Source: Methylobacter marinus A45
Lineage (GTDB): Bacteria; Pseudomonadota; Gammaproteobacteria; Methylococcales; Methylomonadaceae
Assembly: GCF_000383855.1 (NCBI RefSeq)
Contig: NZ_KB912877.1
Coordinates: forward strand, 1,646,616 to 1,710,615
Reading direction: 5' to 3'
Length of the DNA stretch: 64,000 nucleotides
Shown here: piece after piece, positions 41,702 through 49,986 of the stretch
Position numbering within the stretch: the first letter of the stretch is position 1
How the letters are laid out: each line of letters starts with the position of its first letter
The notes under the pieces: model-generated
What the model was told of the DNA's origin: nothing
Database searches by the model: none
Seen by the model: the letters and a program-made list of their open reading frames with translations, nothing else
Position numbers and translations under genes: made by a program

Positions 41702-41992
41702 ATGAGCTTTTCACAGACTAAGAGTGAAATAGAAGAACTACTTGAGAATCACGCTAATGGACTTTACACCTCCGGAGAAGTGGTATCTATAGTCATTGGC
41801 TTATTTGATGAATCGAATATCGATGAACTTTGGGAGACGCTTCCCGATTGGTTGAAGAAAAATATATGCTCCCTTCTTGCTGATTTTTCAGAAATAGATG
41901 AGTTGGTTTCGTTTGGTAGAGGAGACCACGAGCTTATCAAAAAACAGAATTTATTCGTGAAAAATTGGCTTTCTAGGAATAACCAAATTTAG
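41702..41992 (+). CDS. Putative immunity protein for toxin 2
   Basis: 96 acidic, helix-rich residues (SEIEELLENHANGLYTSGEVVSIVIGLFDESNIDELWETLPDWLKKNICSLL). No named family is certain; the build resembles small immunity proteins that bind nuclease-type toxins. GGAGG near the end of the toxin gene serves as its ribosome site. It is not similar to the immunity protein at 38451-38819, in line with the unrelated toxin tips. Confidence 0.65.
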   Translation: MSFSQTKSEIEELLENHANGLYTSGEVVSIVIGLFDESNIDELWETLPDWLKKNICSLLADFSEIDELVSFGRGDHELIKKQNLFVKNWLSRNNQI

Positions 41993-42067
41993 GTTATAAA
42001 TGACCGTATGAAGGATGAATCGTAGGATGGATTTGCCTCGGCAATCCACCGACAAACATAGTCTTAA

Positions 42068-42653
42068 CTGATGTTACGCACGAGCGGTTTCATCCCGTTT
42101 GCCGCGCCGAGCACCGCAGCTTTTGCCGAGACAAATCGGCAGGATAGCCGATTTGCATGCATCGCACCCAAAGGGCGAGGCACAGGGATGTGCCGAGTGA
42201 GCAGCCCGAAGGGGCGCTTCATGGATGAAGCGCGTTGCCAAAGGGACAGGAGTCCCTTTGGCAACCCTCGGCGAATACCCGCAAGGGGCACAAGAACGAG
42301 GGGCACAGGGAGCAAGCGGCAACGGGCGGCCTGCTGACTCGTGCCGTCCAGGCACTCGCGCTGCGCGTGCTTCGCATCCAAATCCGCTCCAGGCAGATTT
42401 GTCTTTGGTTACTTTCTTTTCGACTGCATGGATGCAGGAGGTAGAGCAATGCAGGAGCAATTGCCGAGGCCGCGCAAAGACAAATTCGCCAGGAGCGAAT
42501 TTGGTCAGCTTTAGCTGACCCGAAGGGAGAAGCCCAAGGATGGGCTTCTCAGCGTAACTCGCCTTCGGGTGCGATAAACCCGATTAAATAAAAACGTCGC
42601 GCTAGCGACACTTTATTAAATCGATCTAACTTCAACTGGCCGCGTAACATCAG
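42068..42653 (+). mobile_element. Non-autonomous element with CTGATGTTACGC ends and an array of GGA hairpins
   Basis: Twelve-base perfect terminal inverted repeats (CTGATGTTACGC / GCGTAACATCAG) are flanked by a 7-bp duplication GTCTTAA (42061-42067, 42654-42660). The empty site is seen at 38862. No protein of credible family is encoded. On the plus strand it holds stem-loops at 42132-42155, 42179-42194, 42214-42233, 42235-42264, 42424-42437, 42446-42464, 42481-42503 and 42527-42550. Each has GGA at or immediately beside the closing loop (loops AGGATA, GGGA, TGGA, AGGA, TGGA, AGGA, CAGGA, AGGA). A ninth hairpin (42503-42520) has TTTA, and GTCGC / GCGAC lies at 42596-42609. The right end is shared with 858-1260. 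Confidence 0.85.
42132..42550 (+). ncRNA. Possible CsrA/RsmA-binding RNA within the element
   Basis: If the plus strand is transcribed, eight short hairpins expose GGA, most as A-G-G-A or T-G-G-A tetraloops, like CsrB, CsrC and RsmX/Y/Z. The unit CACAGGGATGTG (42181-42192) includes ACAGGGATGT, which fits the CsrA in-vitro consensus. I found no strong promoter, so expression might depend on read-through from the immunity gene 76 bp upstream of the element. This is an inference from structure only. Confidence 0.35.
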
Positions 42654-42844
42654 GTCTTAAAACTGTCATGTTCCACAATATTGCTGGCCTGCTTGAAATG
42701 GCGGTTTGCTGCGCGAAACCGCCCTACTTCACTGCCTTCTTTAATGGCCGAAACTGGCTCAATTCCATTGGCCATTGACACAATTTTGCAATCTTTTTAG
42801 CGTACAGTTGAGAATCACAAGCTTTACGCTTTATAAGGTTAAAT

Positions 42845-44317
42845 ATGCGAAAAAATCAACACCCTTCGACATCAAAAATAGAATCTGCCTTTTTAGCTGA
42901 TATTTTTGAACGACTACTCGATTTGAAGGAGAAAATGACACTCGGCATCGATCCCGAACAAGACAATCTCTCTTTACTCAACCTGCACCACTACCTCAAC
43001 CTGCGAAAATACGATTTCTCACAACTGCAAGATGATCTCACCAAAGTGGGACTTTCTTCATTCGGACGATCCCAAGCCCATATGGAAGCGAGCGTGAATG
43101 TCGCCCTAGAGATACTTTCCATAGCATTAAACAAAGGGCTCCCTCATCAAAAATCCCGCTTAAGCTATGAAGCCTCTCATGCGATCATGGATAAAAATGC
43201 TCAAATTTTTTCCAATATTGGCAATAAAACCAAGATTATGATTACCGTCCCCACGGATTACCATGAGAACTGGTTTAGTGATCTCTCACGAGAGGGGGCA
43301 CACCTGTTTCGTATCAACACCGCGCACGACACCCCTGATGCATGGAGCAAGATGGCAAAAGAAATCAAAAAAGTCTCGTCCGAAGATAAAGATTTAAAAA
43401 TCTACGTCGATCTCTCGGGTCCGAAAATCCGAACCAGCCTAAAAAAATCGAAAAAACCGGATAAAGAAAAAAAGATTAAAGTGTTTTGCGGTGACAAAAT
43501 CTTTATTCATACCAGTGATTCGTCACCATCGGAAAAAGAAACAAAACATTATGATGCCGTCATAGGATGTACATTGGATAAAGTCGGAAGCTTAGTCAAA
43601 GTCGGAGATCCTATCTTTTTAGACGATGGAAAAATCGAACTTTGTATTGATGAAATCTTTGGTGAAAACATCGTGTGCAGCGTTATAACGCACAGTGATG
43701 AGGGGAGTAAAATTAAAGACGAAAAGGGGATCAATTTTCCAAATAGCGACATCGCGCTCCATGCCATCTGTGATCATGATAGAGAAGTTCTCCCACATAT
43801 CTGCGAATACGCGGACATTATCGGTATTTCTTTTACCCAAATGCCTGAAGATATTACCGATCTAATCGACGAACTCGAAAAATTAGGAAAAAAAGGGGAG
43901 ATTTCGATTGTTGCAAAAATAGAAACCAAAAAAGGGGTTCACAACCTCCCGGCCATCCTCGAAACACTCATCAAGTACGGAAATTCCGGCATCATGATCG
44001 CACGGGGTGATTTGGCTATCGAAATCGGATTTGAAAACCTAGCCTATATGCAAGAAGAGATCCTCGATCTCTGTACGGCGGCGCATATACCCGTCATCTT
44101 GGCAACCCAAGTGCTTGAGAACAAAATGAAAACCAACATCCCAAGCCGCGCCGAAATCTCTGATGTTGCCTTTGCCCACAAAGCAGAATGTGTAATGCTC
44201 AATAAGGGGGGGTATACCCTAGAGACGATCAAAATCATCAGAACGATTTTTGCCCAAATGGATTTGATTTTTCGAAAAAACAAACTGCTCTACAATCCAA
44301 GCTTTCAGTGGAAATAG
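42845..44317 (+). CDS. Pyruvate-kinase-family protein, divergent and lacking the C-terminal domain
   Basis: 490 residues. A 130-residue helical N-terminal extension precedes the pyruvate kinase barrel. Recognisable blocks are IYVDLSGPKIRT, IVAKIETKKGVHNLPAIL (catalytic Lys), SGIMIARGDLAIEIG and PVILATQVLENKM. Departures are notable: the PTRAE motif reads PSRAE, the AVMLSGETA block reads CVMLNKGGYT, and the sequence ends with the barrel, leaving out the allosteric C-domain. So it is related to pyruvate kinase but may not be a regular glycolytic enzyme. A+T-rich codon choice, runs of AAA/GGGG and the isolated position after a mobile element argue for transfer from a distant donor. No ribosome site is strong. 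Confidence 0.85.
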   Translation: MRKNQHPSTSKIESAFLADIFERLLDLKEKMTLGIDPEQDNLSLLNLHHYLNLRKYDFSQLQDDLTKVGLSSFGRSQAHMEASVNVALEILSIALNKGLPHQKSRLSYEASHAIMDKNAQIFSNIGNKTKIMITVPTDYHENWFSDLSREGAHLFRINTAHDTPDAWSKMAKEIKKVSSEDKDLKIYVDLSGPKIRTSLKKSKKPDKEKKIKVFCGDKIFIHTSDSSPSEKETKHYDAVIGCTLDKVGSLVKVGDPIFLDDGKIELCIDEIFGENIVCSVITHSDEGSKIKDEKGINFPNSDIALHAICDHDREVLPHICEYADIIGISFTQMPEDITDLIDELEKLGKKGEISIVAKIETKKGVHNLPAILETLIKYGNSGIMIARGDLAIEIGFENLAYMQEEILDLCTAAHIPVILATQVLENKMKTNIPSRAEISDVAFAHKAECVMLNKGGYTLETIKIIRTIFAQMDLIFRKNKLLYNPSFQWK

Positions 44318-44738
44318 AATATCGGCTTCGGTAAAGTCGAACCGTTCATCGACGAATCCACTGATTCCAAGAAGCGACGGAGATATTTTTGATGTGAATG
44401 AGCCTAAACACCGTGAGGTCCTCAGCTTTCGCTATCCGAACAATAATCAATAGGGGGCAGACTCTATTGATGACCTTATTGACCTTTGAGGGTTGTGCCA
44501 TCAGGCAAGTCGCGATGTATACCCAAAGGGCATAAAGGCATCGCTCCCACGGAAACAGCCATAACCTGAAAGAATAATCGAGTTTATTTTTAACTGAATC
44601 CGCACCTGCGGTAGTATAAAAAACGGATGCCGTAAAAAATATTCCTGCTTCGTCTCATTTCCGCGCAAGCAGAAGCCAGAATCAGGCGGATTTGTGTTTT
44701 AATGGCTGAGCGCTACCCGTAAAGCAAAATTACCCAGC
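44318..44738. other. Intergenic region with a half palindromic repeat
   Basis: 44507-44551 carries the right half of the GTGGGAGCGATGCC repeat, with TACCCAAAGGGCATAAAG (44520-44537) inserted after CGCGATGTA. No gene is supported. Confidence 0.5.
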
Positions 44739-45497
44739 ATGAGGATGAAAAGCATGTCGTTTATCCATAAATCCATGAGTCCTTTAGTCTGCTGCCTGCC
44801 GATATTCACTGGCCTTGCGCACGCCGATACGTACGTTAACACGACCGGCGGCACTGTTGCCGTCTCGGGGAACGGCGTGGTTATCATCAACGGCAAAGTG
44901 GTCTCCGGCGATGCGGTGAAGGCCAGCGGCCCGGAGCAGACGGAGGAAAGATCGGTTCCCCCCTACAATGACATCCAGATCGATGCGCCTGTACAGATGA
45001 CCTATGAGGTATCGGATACCCGCGCGCTAAAGGTGACCGCGCCAGCGAATGTGTTGCCGCTGCTTTCCACGAGCGTCGTTGACGGGCGCTTGACTGTTGA
45101 TCTTAAAGGTTCGGTTGTCAGCCTGAATGATCCCATCCGCGTTGATGCCTCAGGGCCAAGCCCGCGGTCCGTCACCCTCTCAGGAGCCGGTTCCGCCAAT
45201 TTCATGAACCTGTCCGGCCCGGCCGTAACCCTGAATGTCAATGGCTCAAGCAAAATTGTGGCGACCGGCAGCATGACACAATTGACCGCCTCGATAAGCG
45301 GTTCCGGCCGCCTCGATGCATCGTTGCTTCAGGCTGAAGAAATCAATCTGTCTGCGTCAGGGGCCGCCAATGTATCGGCATTCGCCTCCCGCTCGATTGC
45401 TGGCGATATTTCAGGGGCGAGCCGTGCTATCATCTCTGGCGCTCCTGCCCGCCGAAAGGTGGCGGTTTCCGGGGCCGCGAAGATTACCTATCGCTAA
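44739..45497 (+). CDS. Exported DUF2807 (head GIN domain) protein
   Basis: 252 residues. A signal peptide ends near GLAHA. The body is a right-handed beta-helix-like repeat: RSVPPYNDIQIDAPVQMTYEVSDTRALKVTAPANVLPLLSTSVVDGRLTVDLKG, then SVTLSGAGSANFMNLSGPAVTLNVNGSSKIVATGSMTQLTASISGSGRLDASLLQAEEINLSASGAANV. The GSG/SGA repeats identify the DUF2807 fold. Such proteins are periplasmic or outer-membrane associated and of unknown function. Three closely spaced ATGs (44739, 44745, 44754) are possible starts. Confidence 0.85.
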   Translation: MRMKSMSFIHKSMSPLVCCLPIFTGLAHADTYVNTTGGTVAVSGNGVVIINGKVVSGDAVKASGPEQTEERSVPPYNDIQIDAPVQMTYEVSDTRALKVTAPANVLPLLSTSVVDGRLTVDLKGSVVSLNDPIRVDASGPSPRSVTLSGAGSANFMNLSGPAVTLNVNGSSKIVATGSMTQLTASISGSGRLDASLLQAEEINLSASGAANVSAFASRSIAGDISGASRAIISGAPARRKVAVSGAAKITYR

Positions 45498-45571
45498 AAA
45501 CCGGGGTTCATGGGACGCCCGCCGGCCGCAAATGCCGCGTTTATTATCGGCCGATACGTCCCATGCGTCAG

Positions 45572-45757
45572 TTATAGTTCGGCTATCAATTCCGTTACCG
45601 CCATCTCGCAGGAGCCGCAGCCCGCGCAGGCGCCTGTCAGCCTGGATATGGTGTCCAGGTCGTCGATGCCGTTGCCGACAAGCTCCTTGATTTTCTCCCT
45701 GGTCGTGCCGCTGCAGTAGCAAATAAAGTCGTTGTTGTTCAGGTTAATATCATTCAT
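45572..45757 (-). CDS. BFD-like [2Fe-2S] ferredoxin
   Basis: 61 residues from ATG 45757. Four cysteines in the order ICYCSGTTREKIKELV ... TGACAGCGSCEMAVTELI match the bacterioferritin-associated ferredoxin/NirB-type [2Fe-2S] helix-turn-helix domain (C-x-C and C-x2-C). BFD takes electrons to bacterioferritin to release stored iron. No bacterioferritin gene adjoins, so a stand-alone iron-sulfur electron carrier is the safer name. It has no signal peptide and is cytoplasmic. Confidence 0.85.
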   Translation of the reverse strand: MNDINLNNNDFICYCSGTTREKIKELVGNGIDDLDTISRLTGACAGCGSCEMAVTELIAEL

Positions 45758-45952
45758 CTGGATTAAGTGCGTGGGATGGACCAAACGCGCGCCCATCGGG
45801 CTGGCGTTTCAAATGCCGGACATTTTATCATGCATGCGCCATCCTGTGCCGCTCGCAAAAAACATAGGCCGGGCAAGTTCCCACCCGGTATCTAACCAGT
45901 TCTCCGTTCCGTTGGAGCGAACGTTTTCGAGCCAACGGAATGCCAGCCCCCG

Positions 45953-47788
45953 CTACTCGGTGTCGCAGCCCAGCGAACTTACGCTGCCGGGTGCTTTTTT
46001 GGTCCGTTTCATGCGCTCGCCTGGCTCCTGATTAAAGCCTTCGGCCTGCAAACGCCAGAGCGTTTCGAACACGCCGCCGCGCCGACGCAGTTCATGAGGC
46101 TGCCCGTATTCGACAATCCGCCCCTGGTGCAGCACGACAATGTGGTCGAAGCAGGAGAGCGTCGACAGCCGGTGCGCCACCGCCAGCACCGTGCGGCCTT
46201 GCATCAGCTGGCTCAGCGCGGCCTGGATTTCGGTCTCGGCTTCGGTATCAAGCGCCGAAGTGGCTTCGTCGAGAATCAGGATAGGCGCGTCCTTGAGAAA
46301 AGCGCGGGCCAGCCCCAGGCGCTGGCGCTGGCCGCCGGAGAGCATCACGCCGCGTTCGCCGACCAGGGTCTCATAGCCGCTCGGCAGTTCGCGGATAAAG
46401 CCATCGCTGAAGGCGTGCCGCGCGGCTTCGTACACCTGCTCGTCGGTCGCATCGGGACGGCCGTAGCGGATGTTCTCCAGAATGGTGCGGTTGAACAGCG
46501 CCGTCTCCTGCGGCACCACGGCGATTTTCTCCCGTAGGCTGTCCTGGCTGACACCGCGAATATCCTGGCCGTCGATCAGAATACGCCCGCCCTGCACGTC
46601 GTCGAGACGCTGGATCAGACTGATCAGGGTGGATTTGCCGGCACCGGAGGGGCCGACGATGCCGACCTTTTGCCCGGCCGGAATGTGCAGGCTGAAGTCC
46701 TTGAATACCTCGCGGCGGCCCCGGTAGCTGAAGTGAATGTCCTCGAAGTCGATGCGGCCTTCCTCCAGGGTCAGGCCGACCTCGGGATCATCCAGGCTGT
46801 GCGGCTGGTTGATGATGCGCAGAGTGTCGGCAATGGCGCCGATCTGCTGGGTGCTGTCCACCAGCGCCAGGGCCAGATCGCGCGAGCCGTGCAGGATGCG
46901 GAAAGTCAGCGCGCTGACCATGACCACATCGCCGGTGGTGACATTGCCGGCCAGCCACATGTTGATGGCCCAGACCAGCATACTGCCGGCCATCAGCGAC
47001 AGGCAGATATCGTGTATCACCCGGACTTTTTCCAGATACATCCAGCTGTGCCGCTGGGCGTGCGCTTCGTGGCCGATCTCCCGGGCCAGACGTTCGCTTT
47101 CGCGGTCGCGGGCCGAGAACGCCTTGATGGTCCAGACATTGGACACGGCATCGACCAGTTCGCCGCCGACCCGCGCGGCCTGAGCGGCGAACTGCTGGTG
47201 CTTGTCGCGGCCGCGGATGCCGAAGCCGGTAATCAGCGCGGCAACCACGAGCACGAAGCCGATCAGCGCCAGTGCCATGCGCTGGTCGACGCTAAGCAGC
47301 ACGATCACGGCACCGAGGAAATCGACGATGGGCGGCACGATCTTCCAGATCAGCCCGCCGTAAACCATGCCCGACGCATTGCCGAGCGCCGAGATCCGGT
47401 TGCCCAGCGAGCCCGCCGAATGCTCGTTGAAATAGCGCATTGAATGGCCTGTCAGGTATTTGAACAGATCGACGCGGATATCCGCGCAACTGGCTACGAC
47501 CGTGCGGCAGCCTAGCCAGCCGCCGAGGCGCCACAGGATATTCTCGATGACGATCAGGCCGATCAACAGCCCCAGGGAGAACCAGACCTTGCCATGCTCC
47601 CGGTCTCCGCCGGCCATGGCATCGACCAGCAGCTTCATGCCGTATTGCACCGCCACCGCGCAAAGCGCGCCGCCGATGATAAGACTCATCAGTCCCGCGA
47701 AGCGCCAGGGACGTATCCCCATATAATGCCAGAGAAAGGCCAGCGGCTTGCTGGGCAAAGGTTTGGTTTTCGAATCGGGATTGTTCAT
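45953..47788 (-). CDS. ABC exporter, fused membrane and ATPase domains (MsbA-like)
   Basis: 611 residues from ATG 47788; a longer frame to 47887 adds a non-homologous lead. Six membrane helices lie in the first 330 residues (RFAGLMSLIIGGALCAVAVQYGMKLLVDAM, MALALIGFVLVVAALITGFGI and others). The nucleotide-binding domain has Walker A VGPSGAGKSTLISLIQRLDD, Q-loop VVPQETALFNRTILENI, signature LSGGQRQRLGLARAFL and Walker B ILILDEATSALDTEAE, then a switch His in VLAVAHRLSTL. It would work as a homodimer exporting a lipid, drug or peptide. No accessory membrane-fusion gene is nearby, so the substrate is unknown. Confidence 0.93.
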   Translation of the reverse strand: MNNPDSKTKPLPSKPLAFLWHYMGIRPWRFAGLMSLIIGGALCAVAVQYGMKLLVDAMAGGDREHGKVWFSLGLLIGLIVIENILWRLGGWLGCRTVVASCADIRVDLFKYLTGHSMRYFNEHSAGSLGNRISALGNASGMVYGGLIWKIVPPIVDFLGAVIVLLSVDQRMALALIGFVLVVAALITGFGIRGRDKHQQFAAQAARVGGELVDAVSNVWTIKAFSARDRESERLAREIGHEAHAQRHSWMYLEKVRVIHDICLSLMAGSMLVWAINMWLAGNVTTGDVVMVSALTFRILHGSRDLALALVDSTQQIGAIADTLRIINQPHSLDDPEVGLTLEEGRIDFEDIHFSYRGRREVFKDFSLHIPAGQKVGIVGPSGAGKSTLISLIQRLDDVQGGRILIDGQDIRGVSQDSLREKIAVVPQETALFNRTILENIRYGRPDATDEQVYEAARHAFSDGFIRELPSGYETLVGERGVMLSGGQRQRLGLARAFLKDAPILILDEATSALDTEAETEIQAALSQLMQGRTVLAVAHRLSTLSCFDHIVVLHQGRIVEYGQPHELRRRGGVFETLWRLQAEGFNQEPGERMKRTKKAPGSVSSLGCDTE

Positions 47789-48026
47789 GGGCGGGCAGTC
47801 AATTGTTGAGGTGGTTTTGACGGCGGCGGAGCCGGGTTGGCAGTCGCGGCGTGCCGGCAAGCCTTGCACGTTCGCTTCTTGCGCCATGGCGGCACAACGT
47901 CAGGATGCGTCAAATCAGAAGATACAGCCGGTATCAGGAACAACATCGGTACGATCGGCATGTGCTCTGCATGGGCTTATGGAATAGGTGCCGGTCAGCA
48001 AGTCCGGCTTCCCCGCTCGCGGTTCA

Positions 48027-48617
48027 TTAGCGGCGGTCTGGCACCCGGCCGGCGCCGGTCCCGGACAGCCTTAATCCCGGCAGGCCTAATACCAGCGGCA
48101 TGAGCGTTTCGGGCTCCGCCAGCTGTTGCCTGTTATCCGAATCCAGGTTGCCAACGCCCATGATGCAGCCAGTGGCATCGCCGGCTGTCCCGTCCGGAAA
48201 TGCCAACCCGCCGCTGAGGAGAAAACCGGCCGGGGACGCGGCGCAGCCGTTTTCGAGGCCGGAATCGGCCAGGATCTTACCGGTGGAGTTGCCCAGGAAG
48301 GCGATGACCTGAAAGAAGACGAGGATGCCGCTGTAGCTCCAAAGAAAATGGTAACTGACTGACTCAGGGGCTGTCGCCGAGAAGAGTCCGCTTTTCCCGG
48401 CGAAATCCGCGCCCCGTTTCAGGCTGTAGCTCAGGTCCCGGTCAGTGAACGTATTGATAACGGCTGATGGGATTCCGGACCCTGTGATGGACCAGGCAAC
48501 TGGACTCGCCATGACAGCCTGGCGGCTGGCAGGCAACAATCCTCCGCAAAGCAAAAGCAGTACAGCAATGGTGAACCCGAGTCTTGGCGTTCTCAGTAAA
48601 CTCTCAAGGACTCTCAT
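48027..48617 (-). CDS. Secreted protein with a PEP-CTERM-like tail
   Basis: 196 residues from ATG 48617, which follows a very strong AAAGGAGG site. A signal peptide (LGFTIAVLLLLCGGLLPASRQAVMA) precedes a mostly beta domain. The C-terminus EPETLMPLVLGLPGLRLSG and its GRVPDRR end have the PEP-hydrophobic-basic plan of exosortase signals. However, the helix is short and Pro-containing and the terminal basic cluster is weak. It may be a degenerate PEP-CTERM substrate, different in class from the VPLPA proteins at 29.8-31.5 kb. The function of the mature part is unknown. Confidence 0.6.
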   Translation of the reverse strand: MRVLESLLRTPRLGFTIAVLLLLCGGLLPASRQAVMASPVAWSITGSGIPSAVINTFTDRDLSYSLKRGADFAGKSGLFSATAPESVSYHFLWSYSGILVFFQVIAFLGNSTGKILADSGLENGCAASPAGFLLSGGLAFPDGTAGDATGCIMGVGNLDSDNRQQLAEPETLMPLVLGLPGLRLSGTGAGRVPDRR

Positions 48618-48671
48618 GCATGCCTCCTTTTCTGAACCCGTCAGTTTGATTGCCTTGATCAAGGTAAGTTT

Positions 48672-48860
48672 CGCATTGACATCCTCACCGCCCTAAAGAG
48701 GCGGTGATTCCTGATTTTTCAGAAGTGACCTTGCGTCGCCGCTTGTCACTGGTTCCTGTTGCCGGTGGCATTACTGCGCCACTCGCTTGGCAGGCTAACT
48801 GCCGGTGTCCCCGGCTTAATACATTGATTGCGCCAACAATATCAGCATTATTGGTGTAGC
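48672..48860 (-). ncRNA. Expected omega RNA (TnpB guide RNA) region
   Basis: In IS605 elements the guide RNA covers the 3' end of tnpB and runs to the right end, with its guide taken from flanking DNA. The hairpin CACCGCC...GGCGGTG at the end of tnpB fits this. The boundary is a guess from family knowledge. Confidence 0.35.
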
Positions 48861-49944
48861 CACACTCAACACAAACAAATTCTGCTTGCGTGAGTCTATT
48901 TTCTTTAGCTACATGCTGGCAACAAGGGCAGGTCTGGCTAGTATGATGCGCAGGTACTTTCAGCACCATGCCGCCATTCCAGTTTTGTTTATATTCAAGC
49001 ATTTGAAAGAACACGCCCCATCCTTGATCAAGAATCGACTTATTCAATCCTGATTTTTGAGCTATGTTTTTTCCCGGCTTGTCGATACTGCCTTTCGCTG
49101 ACTTGCTCATATTTCTTACCTTCAAATCTTCAACCACTACAACCGCGTGGCTTTTGCTGATTTCAGTTGAGACCTTGTGAAGGTAATCCTTACGAGCATT
49201 GGCTATTTCTTCATGACATTTTGTGATTTTTGCTTTTGCTTTTTTCCAATTACTTGAGAATTTCTTTTTATGTTTAAGCTTACGCTGGAGCTTGGCTGAC
49301 TTTTCAGCCTTTCCCTTGAAACTGTTTAATGGCTCGAATACGACTCCGTCAGATAGTGTTGCAAATTTCTTAACACCCATATCAATACCGACTATTGATG
49401 TTGACTTGTGCGGCATATCCATTGCGTCATATTCGACCTGGATGGACGCGTACCAGTGCTTGCCTTTTTTGCTAATGGTTACGTTTTTTGGATTCCCGAC
49501 TATACGACGGCTATTGCGATATTTCACAAGGCCAATCTTTGGTAGGAAAATTCGACTGTTTTCTTGATCGATCTTAAAGCCTTGCGGGAATCGGATGCTA
49601 TCGGATAGCCCTTTTTTCTTGAATACCGGGCAACGTTTTAGCGGCTGGTTTTTGTCAAAACAATCCCTGAATGCTTTGTCCAGGTCTTTAAGTTTTTGCT
49701 GTAGCGCTTGCGATGGAACGTCTTTAAGGAATCCGTATTCTTCGGATTGCTTCCAGATGGTGGCCCAGAAATTAAGCTCCAGATACCACAAAATAGGCTG
49801 CTTATCATTAAGTCGATCAAGGTTCAATGCCAAAGCTTTGTTCCATGCAAAACGACATCCGCCGGCATAGTTGTTTAATTTTGCGTCAGCTTCATGGGTA
49901 AGTTTAAGCCTGAATTTGAAGGCTTTTCGTATCGTTTTATTCAT
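48685..49944 (-). CDS. tnpB: TnpB, RNA-guided nuclease of IS605
   Basis: 419 residues, full length. The N-terminus KAFKFRLKLTHEADAKLNNYAGGCRFAWNKAL is the typical TnpB opening. The RuvC-like site is intact: Asp188 (SIVGIDMGVKKFATLSDG), Glu272 (VVVVEDLKVRNM) and Asp368 (CGYTNNADIVGAINVL). A zinc finger is made by CPCCQHVAKENRL and CVECGYTNNAD. TnpB cuts DNA next to a short target-adjacent motif under an RNA guide and helps the element persist. Divergent from tnpA by 42 bp. Nothing indicates inactivation. Confidence 0.95.
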   Translation of the reverse strand: MNKTIRKAFKFRLKLTHEADAKLNNYAGGCRFAWNKALALNLDRLNDKQPILWYLELNFWATIWKQSEEYGFLKDVPSQALQQKLKDLDKAFRDCFDKNQPLKRCPVFKKKGLSDSIRFPQGFKIDQENSRIFLPKIGLVKYRNSRRIVGNPKNVTISKKGKHWYASIQVEYDAMDMPHKSTSIVGIDMGVKKFATLSDGVVFEPLNSFKGKAEKSAKLQRKLKHKKKFSSNWKKAKAKITKCHEEIANARKDYLHKVSTEISKSHAVVVVEDLKVRNMSKSAKGSIDKPGKNIAQKSGLNKSILDQGWGVFFQMLEYKQNWNGGMVLKVPAHHTSQTCPCCQHVAKENRLTQAEFVCVECGYTNNADIVGAINVLSRGHRQLACQASGAVMPPATGTSDKRRRKVTSEKSGITASLGR

Positions 49945-49986
49945 GATACGATAGTATTTATTTTAACTTGGTCTGTCAAAGTGTTT

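Larger units (their letters stand above)
42017..42738 (+). repeat. Repeat following toxin-immunity module 2 (interrupted version)
   Basis: 42017-42067 and 42654-42738 together match the continuous repeat at 38822-38946. The interruption is the 586-bp element, and GTCTTAA is present on both sides of it. Confidence 0.85.

Noticed and set aside
36950-42000. Type VI secretion locus around the toxins
   Set aside because: No VgrG, Hcp, PAAR or Tss gene is present, so the export route cannot be stated.
42225-42518. Several open frames of 70-130 codons in the 586-bp element
   Set aside because: They exist on both strands because the palindromes avoid stops; composition is dominated by repeats and no transposase motif is present.
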